Below are positions 51,028-60,146 of a DNA stretch of 64,000 bases, piece after piece; the first letter of the stretch is position 1; each line of letters starts with the position of its first letter. The notes under the pieces were generated by a model. The model did no database searches. It was not told the origin of the DNA and saw nothing but the letters and a program-made list of their open reading frames with translations. The position numbers and the translations under genes are program-made. Source of the stretch: Comamonas testosteroni ATCC 11996 (GTDB lineage: Bacteria; Pseudomonadota; Gammaproteobacteria; Burkholderiales; Burkholderiaceae_C); contig NZ_AHIL01000054.1 of assembly GCF_000241525.1 (NCBI RefSeq), positions 1 to 64,000 of the forward strand, given 5' to 3'.

Positions 51028-52017
51028 TCAATACGCTGCGCCGTGCGCGGCCAGCACCGGATTGCCCTGTATGGCAGTGCTGGCGCGGCCGTCCGCGCCC
51101 CGGGGGACTTCGCCCACCAGCGTGGTGCGGTAGAGCTGGCGATCGAACTCCAGCGCAAAGATATCCTGTGGAGCCACATGGGCCGTGGAGCGGTTGTCCC
51201 AGAAGGCCAGCGAACCGGGTTCCCACTTGAAGCGCACGGTGAACTCGCTGCTGACGGCGTGCTCCCAGAGCAGCTCCAGCAGCACGCGCGATTCGCGGGT
51301 GGAGAGTTCCACGATAGACTTGAGAAAGCCGGGGCTGATGTAGAGCACCTTCTCGCCGGTCTCGGGATGAAGCGTGACCAGCGGGTGTTCGCTGATCAGG
51401 GTATTGTCGCGCACCAGATCCAGATATTCCTGCGATGCCGTGGCTCCCTGCGGGGCGCTGAAGCGGTGCTCGCCACGCAGGCCCTGCAAGAAGGCCTGCA
51501 GCGGTTTGGAGAGCGCTTCGTAGGCCGCGGCCAGATTGGTCCATTGCGTGTCGCCGCCATAGGGCGGAATCGTCACGCCGCGCAGAATCGATGCGGCAGG
51601 CGGGTTGTGGGCAGCCGTCACATCGGCATGCCAGCCGGTCCAGGGGCGCTGTTCGGCCTGGCCGCTGTGGCGGTTGGCCTTGCGGTGCTTGGCAATCGAA
51701 TACAGCTCGGGAAAGCCTTCGACATGACCGAAGACGGGGTGGCCGGGCGTCAGCTCGCCAAACTGGCGCGAAAAGGCGATCTGCTGCTCGTGGCTGAGGT
51801 GCTGGTCGCGAAAGAAGATCACCTTCCAGCGCAGCAATGCCGAGCGGATGGTGTGCACTTCGGCGGCACTCAAGGCCTGCTTCAGATTGACGCCGCTGAT
51901 CAGCGCGCCGATATGCGCCGACTGCGGCGTGATGCGGATATGCGGAGTGATGTTGCTTGCGGAGCTCAGGCGTTGGTCCAGATGCTGCAGCGGAGCGTGG
52001 GGAAGGGGCATGTTCAT
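51028..52017 (-). CDS. TauD/TfdA-family 2-oxoglutarate-dependent dioxygenase
   Basis: 329 residues with the Fe(II)/2-oxoglutarate double-stranded beta-helix: iron ligands in WTGWHADVTAAHNPP (His-x-Asp) and NRSTAHVAPQD (His), 2-oxoglutarate Arg in RQLYRTTLVGE, and IGALISGVNLKQALSAAEVH at the start. TauD-type enzymes oxidise taurine, 2,4-D or alpha-ketoglutarate-coupled small acids; the substrate here is unknown. It is downstream of a Bug-type protein gene on the same strand (27 bp apart), possibly its uptake partner. The pair separates urtE from ureD. Confidence 0.9.
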   Translation of the reverse strand: MNMPLPHAPLQHLDQRLSSASNITPHIRITPQSAHIGALISGVNLKQALSAAEVHTIRSALLRWKVIFFRDQHLSHEQQIAFSRQFGELTPGHPVFGHVEGFPELYSIAKHRKANRHSGQAEQRPWTGWHADVTAAHNPPAASILRGVTIPPYGGDTQWTNLAAAYEALSKPLQAFLQGLRGEHRFSAPQGATASQEYLDLVRDNTLISEHPLVTLHPETGEKVLYISPGFLKSIVELSTRESRVLLELLWEHAVSSEFTVRFKWEPGSLAFWDNRSTAHVAPQDIFALEFDRQLYRTTLVGEVPRGADGRASTAIQGNPVLAAHGAAY

Positions 52018-52044
52018 GGGATTTTTCCTGATGAGAGCGGGGCT

Positions 52045-53112
52045 TCAGCGGGCCTGGGCAATACGGGAGGCGCTGGGCTGCAGCAGGCCCAGCTCGGTGA
52101 GAAGTGCATGGCTGCGTTCGACCTGGGCATGCAGTGCGCGAGCCGTGTCCTGCGGGCCGAGAAACACGGGCTCCCACTGGTTCAGCGCCACAAACTCCTT
52201 CCATTCCCGGGTTTCGGAAACCTTGCGCAGCGCGTTCACCCAGTACGTCTGTTGCGCGGCGCTGGCACCGGGTGCCGTCATCACGCCCTGAAACGAATCG
52301 CTGACATAGTCGATGCCCTGCTCCTTCCAGGTGGGCGACTGGGCGAACACGCCGTCAAGCCGCTTGTCGGCGGCAATCGCCAGCACGCGCACGCGGCCCG
52401 ACTGCAGGTAGGGCAGCAGGTTCGGCGTGGTGGCCGAAACCACATCGAGATGGCCGCCCGCCAGCGCCACCATGGATTCGGCGGAGGACTTGTAGGGGAC
52501 GATGCGCAGCTTCTGGATATTCACACCGCCCTGCTGCAAGGGCTGGGCCACGCCCAGATGGATGTGATTGCCCAAGGTGGTGGCGATGCCGATGGAGTAT
52601 TTCTCGGGGTCCTTGCGCAGCTGGGCGATCAGGTCCTGGGCATTGCGCAGCGGCGAATCCGCACGCACGACCACCGTGGTGAACTCGCGCAGCAAGGTCA
52701 CCAGCGGCGTGCCTTTCTGCAGGTGTGCGGGCAGGGCATTCTGCGCCAGGCTGTTGCCGTAGCTGGTGCTCAGCGTCATCAGCGTATGGGCGTCGCCAGG
52801 GTGGCGGTGCAGGCTTTCCAGCGCGGCGATCGCATGTGCGCCGGACTTGTTGCTGACCACGAACTGCGGTGCATAGCCATCGCGTGCCAGCAGCTCGGTG
52901 AGCTTGCGGGCCGCCTGATCCAGCGCCGCGCCGGCCCCGCTGGGGACAATGAATTCTGTAGCTTTGCTGGGCTTCCAGGCCGAGGCCGCTGCACCGCCGG
53001 ATTGCGCAGCAGCAGGGCCAGTTGCCAGCGTGCAGCACAGCACCGCCATCGATGTCAGCCATGGGGCCAGAGTGCGATGCAGGCGGGAATGAGTTACGGT
53101 ACTGGCCGACAT
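52045..53112 (-). CDS. Bug-family (TctC-like) periplasmic substrate-binding protein
   Basis: 355 residues: signal peptide (about 1-37, APWLTSMAVLCCTLATGPAA) and a Bug/TctC domain (FIVPSGAGAALDQAARKLTE, GVMTAPGASAAQQTYWVNAL). Bug proteins bind carboxylates or related compounds, usually with a TctAB permease encoded elsewhere. The ATG at 53112 was chosen over an upstream in-frame start. Upstream of the dioxygenase gene, divergent from ureD. Confidence 0.9.
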   Translation of the reverse strand: MSASTVTHSRLHRTLAPWLTSMAVLCCTLATGPAAAQSGGAAASAWKPSKATEFIVPSGAGAALDQAARKLTELLARDGYAPQFVVSNKSGAHAIAALESLHRHPGDAHTLMTLSTSYGNSLAQNALPAHLQKGTPLVTLLREFTTVVVRADSPLRNAQDLIAQLRKDPEKYSIGIATTLGNHIHLGVAQPLQQGGVNIQKLRIVPYKSSAESMVALAGGHLDVVSATTPNLLPYLQSGRVRVLAIAADKRLDGVFAQSPTWKEQGIDYVSDSFQGVMTAPGASAAQQTYWVNALRKVSETREWKEFVALNQWEPVFLGPQDTARALHAQVERSHALLTELGLLQPSASRIAQAR

Positions 53113-53278
53113 GAAAGCTCCTGAAGTCAATCGCCATGCGCTTTGCGGGCTGGCGTGCTGAAGACTGTAGAAGCGCGGCAGCATTGCAACAACGAATGAA
53201 TTTTCATGAGTTAGTAAGCAAAAGAGCTGAGCTACCCGGGCCTGAGCGGCAGGCCTGCTTGAAGAGGCGAGAAAGACA

Positions 53279-54109
53279 ATGACCTGGCATGCGCAACTGG
53301 CGCTGAACTATTCCCTGCAGGCCGGCAAGACCTCGGTGCATTTCACGCACGATGGTCCGCTGCGCATCCTCAAAAGTCTGTATCCCGAGGGGCCGGCCAT
53401 CTGCCACAACGTGCTGGTGCACCCCCCGGGCGGGCTGGTGGGCGGCGATGTGCTGGACATTGATGTCCATGTCGCAGAAGGTGCGCATGCGCTGGTCACC
53501 ACGCCCGGTGCCACGCGCTTTTACAAAAGCAACGGCAAGCAGGCCATGCAGCGCACCCGGCTGCGCCTGGACCCCGGAGCAAGGCTGGAGTGGCTGCCGC
53601 TGGAGGCGATTGCGTACAACGCCTGCGATGCCGTCAACCACCTGGAGTTCGAGCTTGCCGAGGATGCGCAGCTGCTGACCTGGGATGTGACGGCACTGGG
53701 CCTGCCGCTGGCCTCCCAGCCCTATGAGTCCGGCAGGTTCGAGCAGCACATCGAATGGCCGGGCCGGTTCCTGGAGCGCGGCGCGATCAACGCGCAGGAT
53801 GAGCTGCTGCTCAACGGCGACCTGGGGCTGGCCGGGCATCGCTGCCTGGGCAGTCTGATCTTTGCCAGCGGCTCACCCATTGCGCGTCATCAGCGCGAAG
53901 CCTTGCTGGAAGGCACGCAGGAGCTGCTTGCCAAGGCCGCTCCTGCGGTGTTGAGCGGGGTTACTGCGCCCAATGAAAACATGCTGGTTCTGCGCTGTGC
54001 ATCACCTGTGGTTGAGCCTGTGATGATGCTGTGGAAAACCATGTGGAGTTTCTGGAGAAAAGAGCTCTGGGGTCTGCAGGGGGGAGTGCCGAGAATCTGG
54101 TCCATGTGA
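53279..54109 (+). CDS. ureD: Urease accessory protein UreD
   Basis: 276 residues. UreD forms the scaffold that joins apo-urease to UreF and UreG during nickel insertion. Conserved parts: LALNYSLQAGKTSVHFTHDG, LRILKSLYPEGPAICHNVLV, HPPGGLVGGDVLDIDV, TTPGATRFYKSNGKQAMQRT and the end RCASPVVEPVMMLWKTMWSF. It is intact and of normal length but lies about 20 kb from ureA on the other strand, downstream of the urea transporter and separated from it by the dioxygenase and Bug genes. Confidence 0.95.
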   Translation: MTWHAQLALNYSLQAGKTSVHFTHDGPLRILKSLYPEGPAICHNVLVHPPGGLVGGDVLDIDVHVAEGAHALVTTPGATRFYKSNGKQAMQRTRLRLDPGARLEWLPLEAIAYNACDAVNHLEFELAEDAQLLTWDVTALGLPLASQPYESGRFEQHIEWPGRFLERGAINAQDELLLNGDLGLAGHRCLGSLIFASGSPIARHQREALLEGTQELLAKAAPAVLSGVTAPNENMLVLRCASPVVEPVMMLWKTMWSFWRKELWGLQGGVPRIWSM

Positions 54110-54184
54110 ACCTGTGATTGGCCGGTCTGCGGCTGCTGCAGCCCGGCATCCCTAACAGCTTTGGCGCTGTGGCAGGCCCGGGTT

Positions 54185-55492
54185 TCAAGGTGCCGATCGG
54201 CCGGTGCACCGGGCCAGCTCGGACCGGCTCCAGTCCAGCCGCTCGCGCAAGCGCGCACAGGTGGCGCTGCCGGCTTGCGGGTCGCGTTCCATGCAGCGCT
54301 CCTCGAGCATGGCCAGGCTGGCGCGCGTGTAGCGGTATTGCTCCTGCGAGCAATTGCGCGTGCCGGCCTCGGCGCGTGTTCCGCCTTGCGCGCGCGTGCC
54401 GGGCGGCACGGCCGTCCAGCCCCGGTTGTGCCAGGGCGAGAAGGAGGCTGAAGGCGTGATCTTTACGTCGCCCACGCGTCCTTCCAGGCCGGGAAATGTG
54501 GACAGCATGGCGGCTGCCATCAGGGCCGGGTCGCTCATGCGTCCCAGCGCGGTATCGCAGTCCATGACATCGGGATTCAGGCGAGGCGGCAACAGCCTCA
54601 GCACGCCATAGATGCGGGTGGCATCGGTCTCCAGCTCCTTGACGCTGCGCCCGTTGCTGCCCGGCACCAGGCCCATGCCGACCAGTTGGTACTGCGTGTC
54701 GCGCAGGGCGGTATCGGGGCCGGCATGGATCTCGACCGCGCCCGAGGCCCGGCCCGCGAACATGAGCAGCCTGAAGGCATCCGTGGAGAACAGCGCCTGC
54801 ACCTCCAGATGGCAACGGGCCGGGGCGGCGGGGCGCAGCACGCTTGGCAATTCCTTGGTGGCGTCGCCGTGGACCAGCATGGCCGTGCGCGGCAGCATCT
54901 CCACGGCTATCCGTGCCTTGCCAAGGTTCACTGTGGCCGCCACGCTGGCGTCAATGGAGCCGGCTGTGGGAAATTGCGCCAGAGCCTTGAAGCCGGGCTG
55001 CATCACGGACAGTCTGTCGTTGCTGACGATGCCGCCTGTGGCGATCTCCAGTCGCCCGTCAGCGAAGCGGTAATAGCTGGGCACTTCGTCGGCTTCGGTG
55101 TAGCTGCCGTGCCGGGTGGAGACGCGGTAGCGAATCTCGCGCCCGCCCATCTCCATGAAGGGGCGTAGCGTCTCCAGCAGGGCCTGACGCGTGGCGGCAT
55201 CGTCCTGGCGCAGCGTGATCTCCACGCGTGTGGAGCCATAGCCCAGCAGCTTGTCAAACGCATGGCGCATGACTGCCTGGTTCGGAAAGGTGATGACAGC
55301 CCCCACCATGCCCGCCAGAGCCGCCACGCCGCCCAGCAGCAGCGGCCAGGTCGAGCGCTCGTCGGCTTGAACGCGAGTCACGGCGCTCCAGATGGCTTGT
55401 GCGCCATGGCCCAGCCAGCTGGTGGCCACGAAGGCAATGAGCGCTGCAGTCGGCGCCCACACAAGAATCAGCAGTATTTGCAACAGGCCCAT
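54185..55492 (-). CDS. Hypothetical membrane-anchored protein
   Basis: 435 residues with two membrane helices near the N terminus (about 2-30 and 55-75; PLLLGGVAALAGMVGAVITF), then a large presumably periplasmic region with no family I recognise, containing STRVEITLRQDDAATRQALL, a DATRIYGVLRLLPPRLNPD stretch, and a charged C-terminal region with six Cys (NCSQEQYRYT, CMERDPQAGSATCARLRERL). The ATG at 55492 was chosen over an in-frame GTG at 55513. It converges on ureD and diverges from nothing useful for function. Confidence 0.6.
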   Translation of the reverse strand: MGLLQILLILVWAPTAALIAFVATSWLGHGAQAIWSAVTRVQADERSTWPLLLGGVAALAGMVGAVITFPNQAVMRHAFDKLLGYGSTRVEITLRQDDAATRQALLETLRPFMEMGGREIRYRVSTRHGSYTEADEVPSYYRFADGRLEIATGGIVSNDRLSVMQPGFKALAQFPTAGSIDASVAATVNLGKARIAVEMLPRTAMLVHGDATKELPSVLRPAAPARCHLEVQALFSTDAFRLLMFAGRASGAVEIHAGPDTALRDTQYQLVGMGLVPGSNGRSVKELETDATRIYGVLRLLPPRLNPDVMDCDTALGRMSDPALMAAAMLSTFPGLEGRVGDVKITPSASFSPWHNRGWTAVPPGTRAQGGTRAEAGTRNCSQEQYRYTRASLAMLEERCMERDPQAGSATCARLRERLDWSRSELARCTGRSAP

Positions 55493-55546
55493 ATGGGCAG
55501 TGATTCTAGGCACAACCCATATATGGCCTGGCGGCAGCCGGCCAGG

Positions 55547-55605
55547 TGCCGCCCGCTTGGTGCCGCCCGCCCGGGACTGCCCGTCCGGGGCTGCCCGCCT
55601 GGGAC
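55547..55605. repeat. Imperfect tandem TGCC(G/C)CCCG repeat
   Basis: Four imperfect units of 14-17 bp (TGCCGCCCGCTTGG, TGCCGCCCGCCCGGGAC, TGCCCGTCCGGGGC, TGCCCGCCTGGGAC) in a row, just past the P450 gene stop. They may form hairpins in the P450 transcript end. Confidence 0.6.
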
Positions 55606-55606
55606 G

Positions 55607-57958
55607 CTACAGCGCCAGAACGATTCTGGATTCCTGCGTTCTGGCGCGCGAGCAGCAGCTCATCATCTTGGTGCAGGCCGCACGCTCGGCACGGGTCAGC
55701 ACCATGTCGCGATGATCGATATCGCCTTCGAGCACCGGCACCTCGCAGGAGCCGCACAGGCCTTCGCGGCAGTCACACTCGATATCGAGATTGGCGCTGC
55801 GCAGCGCATCGAGCAGGGTCTCATCGTTGCGCACCTGCAGCGTGATGCCGGATTCGCGCAACTCGACTTCAAAGCCGTGCTCCTTGTCCGGGTCCAGCGC
55901 GCCCAGGGTGCTGGAGAAATGTTCTACGCGCAGGCTGTCCTCGGGCCAATGCTGGCTGGCCTGGGCCAGTCCGTCGAGCATGCGCTGCGGACCGCAGGCA
56001 TAGATCTGTGCGCCGGGCCTGACCTGGGCCAGCAGCGCCGGGTAGTCGGCTCGCCGGCCTTCTGCGCCCACATAGATCTGCAGACGCTCGCCATGCCGTG
56101 CCTGCAATGCAGTAAGCAGCGCCATGCGCTCGCGCTGGCTGCAGCTGTAGTGAATCTCATAGGGAATGCCCAAGGCCTGGGCGCGGGCCGCCATGGCTGC
56201 GATCGGTGTGATGCCTATGCCGCCGGCGACGAGAATCAGCTGCTGCGCGCTTTCGTCGAGCTTGAAGTGGTTGCGAGGGCCGCGCATCTGCACCTTCATG
56301 CCGGCCTGCAGCGCACCATGCACCCAGGCCGAGCCTCCACGGCTTTGCTCCTCGCGCAGCACGGCGATCTCGTAGGTATCCGCTTGCTGCGGGTCGCCGC
56401 ATAGCGAGTACTGGCGCGAGATGCCCGTGTCGCCGCAGTGCAGGTCGATATGCGAGCCCGGCGTCCAGCGCGGCAGCCCGCGCCCGTCCGGCGCCTTCAG
56501 GCGCACGCGCAGCACGTCCTGCGCAATCAGCTCGGTGCTTTCCACCAGCATGCTGCGGCTGACGCCGCCTTGCGAGGATTCGCCGATGCGCACGGGCTGC
56601 TGCTCAGCCAGCACGGCGGGGTTGGCGCGTTCGGGGTTGCGGTTCACATCCCATTGCACCCACAGATGTTCGGGGCCTCGGAACGAGGTATTGGGCACAT
56701 AGGTGAAGCGTTGCTCGGCCAGCTGCATATGGGGCAGGCGGCGCGTGAACTCTTCAAGGAAGATCTGCATTTCCATGCGCGCCAGATTCTTGCCCATGCA
56801 CTGGTGGGAGCCGTAGCCGAAGGTCAGGTGATCGCTGGCATTGTCGCGGTGGATGTCGAACAGGTCGGCATCGACAAAATGCTGCTCGTCGTGGTTGGCC
56901 GAAGAGGTGACGATGAGCAGCTTGCTGCCGGCCGGAATGGCCTGGCCGCCGATCACCACATCCTTGGTGGCCAGGCGCCGCCAGGCGGCCACCGAGCCGT
57001 TGTGACGCAGGCATTCCTCCACGGCATTGGGGATCAGCGAGGGATCGGCGCAGATCTCCTGCCAGACCTTGGGGTGTTGCAGCAGCAGCTTGACAGCATT
57101 GGCCGTGGCGTTGGCCGTGGTCTCGTGCGCGGCGACCAGGCCGGCCATCATCATGGAGTGCAGATAGGAATCGGTGACGACTTCGGGCAGCTCCTTTTGC
57201 TTGCGGATGCCGTATTGCATCCAGCCTTCGGCGTCGGGATCGGCACGCATCTTGTCGAGAATCCGGCCCGCGTGCTGCCAGAAATTGCCCACGGCATGGG
57301 CTACGGCCACCTGCTCTTCGGCCCGGGGGCGTCCCCAGGTGTTGACGGTGTGGGCGATGCTGTACTGGCGCAGCGTGTCCATATCGTCTGCGGGCACGCC
57401 CAGAAAATGCATGGCCACCGTCAGCGGTACTTCCCACAACATCTGATCGACGAGATCGGCACGGCCGTCATCGATGAAGCGGTCCACATATTCGCGGGCC
57501 AGCCGGCGCACCATGGGCTCGTGGTGCTTGAGCTCCTCGGGCGTGAAGGGCTGCATCAGCGCGCGGCGGCGCGGCATGTGGGCGGGCTCGTCCTCGTTGA
57601 CCAGGGTGCGGTTCAGCGCAAAGCCGTAGCTGGCGAGCACGGCATTGGCTTCATCGCCTGTCGGTGTGATCTTCTCCAGTGCGATCGAGGGGCTGAAGGT
57701 CAGGTTGTCGCGGAAGATGGCCTTGATGTCGTCGAAGCGCGTGACCACCCAGTAGCCCAGCTGCGGGCTGTAGAACACCGGCTCCTGCTCGCGTGCCCAG
57801 CGCACATATTCGGGCGGGTCCTGCTGGTAGCCGTCGGCAAAGGGATCGAAGCTGGCGGCTCCGTGGCTGATGGGGCAGCCCGTAGGGCCGCTCTGGCCGG
57901 TGGGCTTGCCGAACTGGCTGTGATCGATGGGGCAACGGCTGGGGGTGGAAACGGTCAT
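55607..57958 (-). CDS. Self-sufficient cytochrome P450 (CYP116-type fused to PDR-like reductase)
   Basis: 783-residue fusion. P450 domain (about 1-425): I-helix oxygen motif AGLVAAHETT (272-281), ExxR at E315-R318 (ECLR), haem ligand C387 in FGYGSHQCMGKNLA. Then a phthalate-dioxygenase-reductase-like module: FMN-binding RQYSLCGDP, NADH-binding GGIGITPI and YACGPQRM, and a C-terminal [2Fe-2S] domain with CDCREGLCGSC. This order (haem, FMN, 2Fe-2S) is that of P450-RhF/CYP116B enzymes, which need no partner proteins to hydroxylate aromatics or dealkylate ethers. Upstream (minus) of it lies a Bug gene. Confidence 0.95.
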   Translation of the reverse strand: MTVSTPSRCPIDHSQFGKPTGQSGPTGCPISHGAASFDPFADGYQQDPPEYVRWAREQEPVFYSPQLGYWVVTRFDDIKAIFRDNLTFSPSIALEKITPTGDEANAVLASYGFALNRTLVNEDEPAHMPRRRALMQPFTPEELKHHEPMVRRLAREYVDRFIDDGRADLVDQMLWEVPLTVAMHFLGVPADDMDTLRQYSIAHTVNTWGRPRAEEQVAVAHAVGNFWQHAGRILDKMRADPDAEGWMQYGIRKQKELPEVVTDSYLHSMMMAGLVAAHETTANATANAVKLLLQHPKVWQEICADPSLIPNAVEECLRHNGSVAAWRRLATKDVVIGGQAIPAGSKLLIVTSSANHDEQHFVDADLFDIHRDNASDHLTFGYGSHQCMGKNLARMEMQIFLEEFTRRLPHMQLAEQRFTYVPNTSFRGPEHLWVQWDVNRNPERANPAVLAEQQPVRIGESSQGGVSRSMLVESTELIAQDVLRVRLKAPDGRGLPRWTPGSHIDLHCGDTGISRQYSLCGDPQQADTYEIAVLREEQSRGGSAWVHGALQAGMKVQMRGPRNHFKLDESAQQLILVAGGIGITPIAAMAARAQALGIPYEIHYSCSQRERMALLTALQARHGERLQIYVGAEGRRADYPALLAQVRPGAQIYACGPQRMLDGLAQASQHWPEDSLRVEHFSSTLGALDPDKEHGFEVELRESGITLQVRNDETLLDALRSANLDIECDCREGLCGSCEVPVLEGDIDHRDMVLTRAERAACTKMMSCCSRARTQESRIVLAL

Positions 57959-58061
57959 GGCTCGCTCGCAAACGCAAAGAGGCAGGAGATGGCTTGCGCC
58001 ATCGGACGAGAGCGCAGAGGCGGCCTGCCGCCAGCCTCTGCGGCATGGGTCAGCGGGGCAA

Positions 58062-59048
58062 TCAGTCCAGCGTGATGTTCAGATCCTTGATCAGCTTTTG
58101 CCAGCGTGTGCTTTCGCTGTGGATCAGCGCCTGGAACTGCTCGGGCGTGTTGCCCACGGGCTCCACGCCAAAGTCGATGAGCTTTTGCTTGACAGCAGGC
58201 TCGTTGATGGCGGCGACCACCTGCTTGTTCAGTGCCGTGACGACATTGGCCGGGGTCTTGGCCGGGGCCACCATGCCGACCAGGGCCGCAGCCTGCACGC
58301 CGGGCAGGCCCAGCTCGCCGAAGGTGGGCACATCGGGCAGCTGGGGCAGGCGCGTGGCATTGGCCACTGCCAGGGGGCGCACCTTGCCGCCCTTGATGAA
58401 GCCAGCGCCGGCGGCCAGGTCCACCATCATCACGGGAATCTGACCGCCTGCCACATCTGCCAGCGCCGGAGCAGCACCGCGATAGGGCGCATGGGCGAGC
58501 TTGAGGCCGGCCTCGGACTTCAGCAACTCCATGGCCAGATGATGGGGGCTGCCCGCACCGGCGGAGCCGTAGTTCACGCCCTCGGCACTGGCCTTGGCGG
58601 CAGCAATGAACTCCTTGGCGGTCTTGGCCTTCTCGGCGGGGCCGGCCACCAGAATCATGGGAAAGCGACCCATGAGCGTGACGGGCGTCAGATCCTTGCC
58701 GGGGTTGTAGCTCAGGCTCTTGTAGAGCACCGGGTTGAAGATCAGCGTGCCGTTGTCGGCCGACAGCACGGTATAGCCGTCAGCCGGTGCGCGTGCGGTC
58801 TCCGATGCGCCGATGGCCGTGTTGCCGCCCGGGCGGTTGTCCACGACGATGGGCTGATGGGCCTGCGCGCCCCAGGCCTGGCCTATGGTGCGGGCCAGGA
58901 AGTCCGAGCCGCCGCCGGCGGCGTAGGGCACGATCCAGCGCACGCTCTTGCTGGGGTACTTGTCCTGGGCCATGACGGCGCCGGAGGCTGCGGCCAGCCA
59001 GAGCATGCTGGTGGCCAGAACCGAGGCGGTGAAGAGGCGTTTTTTCAT
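58062..59048 (-). CDS. Bug-family (TctC-like) periplasmic substrate-binding protein
   Basis: 328 residues: signal peptide (MKKRLFTASVLATSMLWLAA, ending VMAQD) and a complete Bug/TctC domain (YPSKSVRWIVPYAAGGGSDF, VVDNRPGGNTAIGASE, GVNYGSAGAGSPHHLAMELL). It precedes the P450 gene on the same strand by about 100 bp and may bind its substrate or a precursor. The divergent IclR gene, with an operator between them, probably controls both. Start at 59048 chosen because MKK begins the signal peptide. Confidence 0.92.
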   Translation of the reverse strand: MKKRLFTASVLATSMLWLAAASGAVMAQDKYPSKSVRWIVPYAAGGGSDFLARTIGQAWGAQAHQPIVVDNRPGGNTAIGASETARAPADGYTVLSADNGTLIFNPVLYKSLSYNPGKDLTPVTLMGRFPMILVAGPAEKAKTAKEFIAAAKASAEGVNYGSAGAGSPHHLAMELLKSEAGLKLAHAPYRGAAPALADVAGGQIPVMMVDLAAGAGFIKGGKVRPLAVANATRLPQLPDVPTFGELGLPGVQAAALVGMVAPAKTPANVVTALNKQVVAAINEPAVKQKLIDFGVEPVGNTPEQFQALIHSESTRWQKLIKDLNITLD

Positions 59049-59139
59049 TGAGGGTGTCTCCTGGGCTGTGGTGTTGTTTGCCTGCGGGTTAACCAAGCTT
59101 CACTCCGCCTGCGGTTCCGCTTTAATACGGAAATTGTTT

Positions 59140-59166
59140 TGCGTAATTTTTATACGCATTGCGTAA
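59140..59166. promoter_or_regulatory. TGCGTA/TACGCA repeat, probable IclR operator
   Basis: TGCGTA (59140) - 7 nt - TACGCA (59153), and TTGCGTAA again at 59159, which repeats the TTGCGTAA at 59139 exactly 20 bp on. Located between the divergent Bug and IclR genes. Confidence 0.7.
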
Positions 59167-59185
59167 ATTGAGCCTGAGGGATTTC

Positions 59186-59201
59186 CATGACTTGAGTCAT
59201 G
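59186..59201. promoter_or_regulatory. Perfect palindrome CATGACT-TG-AGTCATG
   Basis: 7-bp perfect arms with a 2-nt centre, 13 bp before the IclR start codon. It could be a second operator, for autoregulation of the IclR gene. Confidence 0.55.
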
Positions 59202-59214
59202 AATTTGAATCAGA

Positions 59215-60138
59215 ATGCCGATCCAAGCCCTGCCATCAATCGCTACAGACATGAAAAAAGACAAGAAGACTGCGGACGCCGTGCTGCCGACCACCGCTGC
59301 GCAAGCGCCGCGCGCCACAAAGCTGCGCCAGCCTGGTGCCGTCACAGAAGCTGCGGACGGGCGTGAGCGTCGTCAGCGAGTGCAGGCCGCCGAGACCTGT
59401 CTGGCCGTGCTCAAGGCCCTGGCGGGACTGGGCGGACGTGCCAGCCTCACGGCGATCGGTGCTGCTGTCGATGAAAGTCCGGCCAAGGTACATCGCTATC
59501 TGGCCAGCCTCATGGCCGAAGGTCTGGTGGAGCAGGATCGTGGCGGCACCCAGTACGCGCTCGGACGCGAGGCCATCCATATCGGCCTGGCTGCGATGCG
59601 CCAGAACGACCCGGTGCGCATGTCCGAGCCCGCCTTGCAGCATCTGCGCGAGTCCTTGCAGGTCACGAGTTTTGTCGCCGTCATGGGCAATATGGGGCCC
59701 ACCATCGTGCGTTTCGAGGAGCCCAGCCTGCCCATCACCGTCAATGTGCGCGTGGGCTCGGTCATGTCCATGCTGTGGTCGGCCACGGGGCGGGCATTTT
59801 TTGCCTTCATGGAGCCGCAGCCCGAGGTCGAGGCGCTGCTGGCGCGCGAGCTGGAGGCCGCCAGCCCCGAGCATCGCCGTCTGCTGCATGCCAGCAAGCC
59901 TCTGGAGCAGCTGCGCAGCGAGATTCGCGCGGCCGGCTGTGCGGCGATCCGGGATCTGAATCTGCCCGGAATCAGCGCCGTGGCTGCGCCCTTGCTCGAC
60001 TACAACGGCCATGTGGTGGCCGTGCTCTGCGCGCTGGGTGCCAGCGGTGGCTTCGACCCCGATCCGCAGGGCCGCATTGCCCAGGCTGTATGCCAGGAGG
60101 CGCGCAGTATCAGCGCTTCGCTGGGCTACCGAGTCTAG
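59215..60138 (+). CDS. IclR-family transcriptional regulator
   Basis: About 307 residues. A basic, low-complexity N-terminal tail (about 1-60) is followed by the winged helix (LAVLKALAGLGGRASLTAIG, DESPAKVHRYLASLMAEGLV) and a GAF-like effector domain (SVMSMLWSATGRAFFAF, GISAVAAPLLDYNGHVVAVL). The ATG at 59215 is used; 59251 is possible, neither with a good ribosome binding site. It is divergent from the Bug-P450 genes, with palindromes in between, and probably regulates them. Confidence 0.9.
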   Translation: MPIQALPSIATDMKKDKKTADAVLPTTAAQAPRATKLRQPGAVTEAADGRERRQRVQAAETCLAVLKALAGLGGRASLTAIGAAVDESPAKVHRYLASLMAEGLVEQDRGGTQYALGREAIHIGLAAMRQNDPVRMSEPALQHLRESLQVTSFVAVMGNMGPTIVRFEEPSLPITVNVRVGSVMSMLWSATGRAFFAFMEPQPEVEALLARELEAASPEHRRLLHASKPLEQLRSEIRAAGCAAIRDLNLPGISAVAAPLLDYNGHVVAVLCALGASGGFDPDPQGRIAQAVCQEARSISASLGYRV

Positions 60139-60146
60139 GTCTGTGA

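Noticed and set aside
53185-53278. GCGGCAGCATTGCA upstream of ureD as a sigma-54 promoter
   Set aside because: The GG and GC are only 7 nt apart instead of 10, so it cannot be a -24/-12 element.
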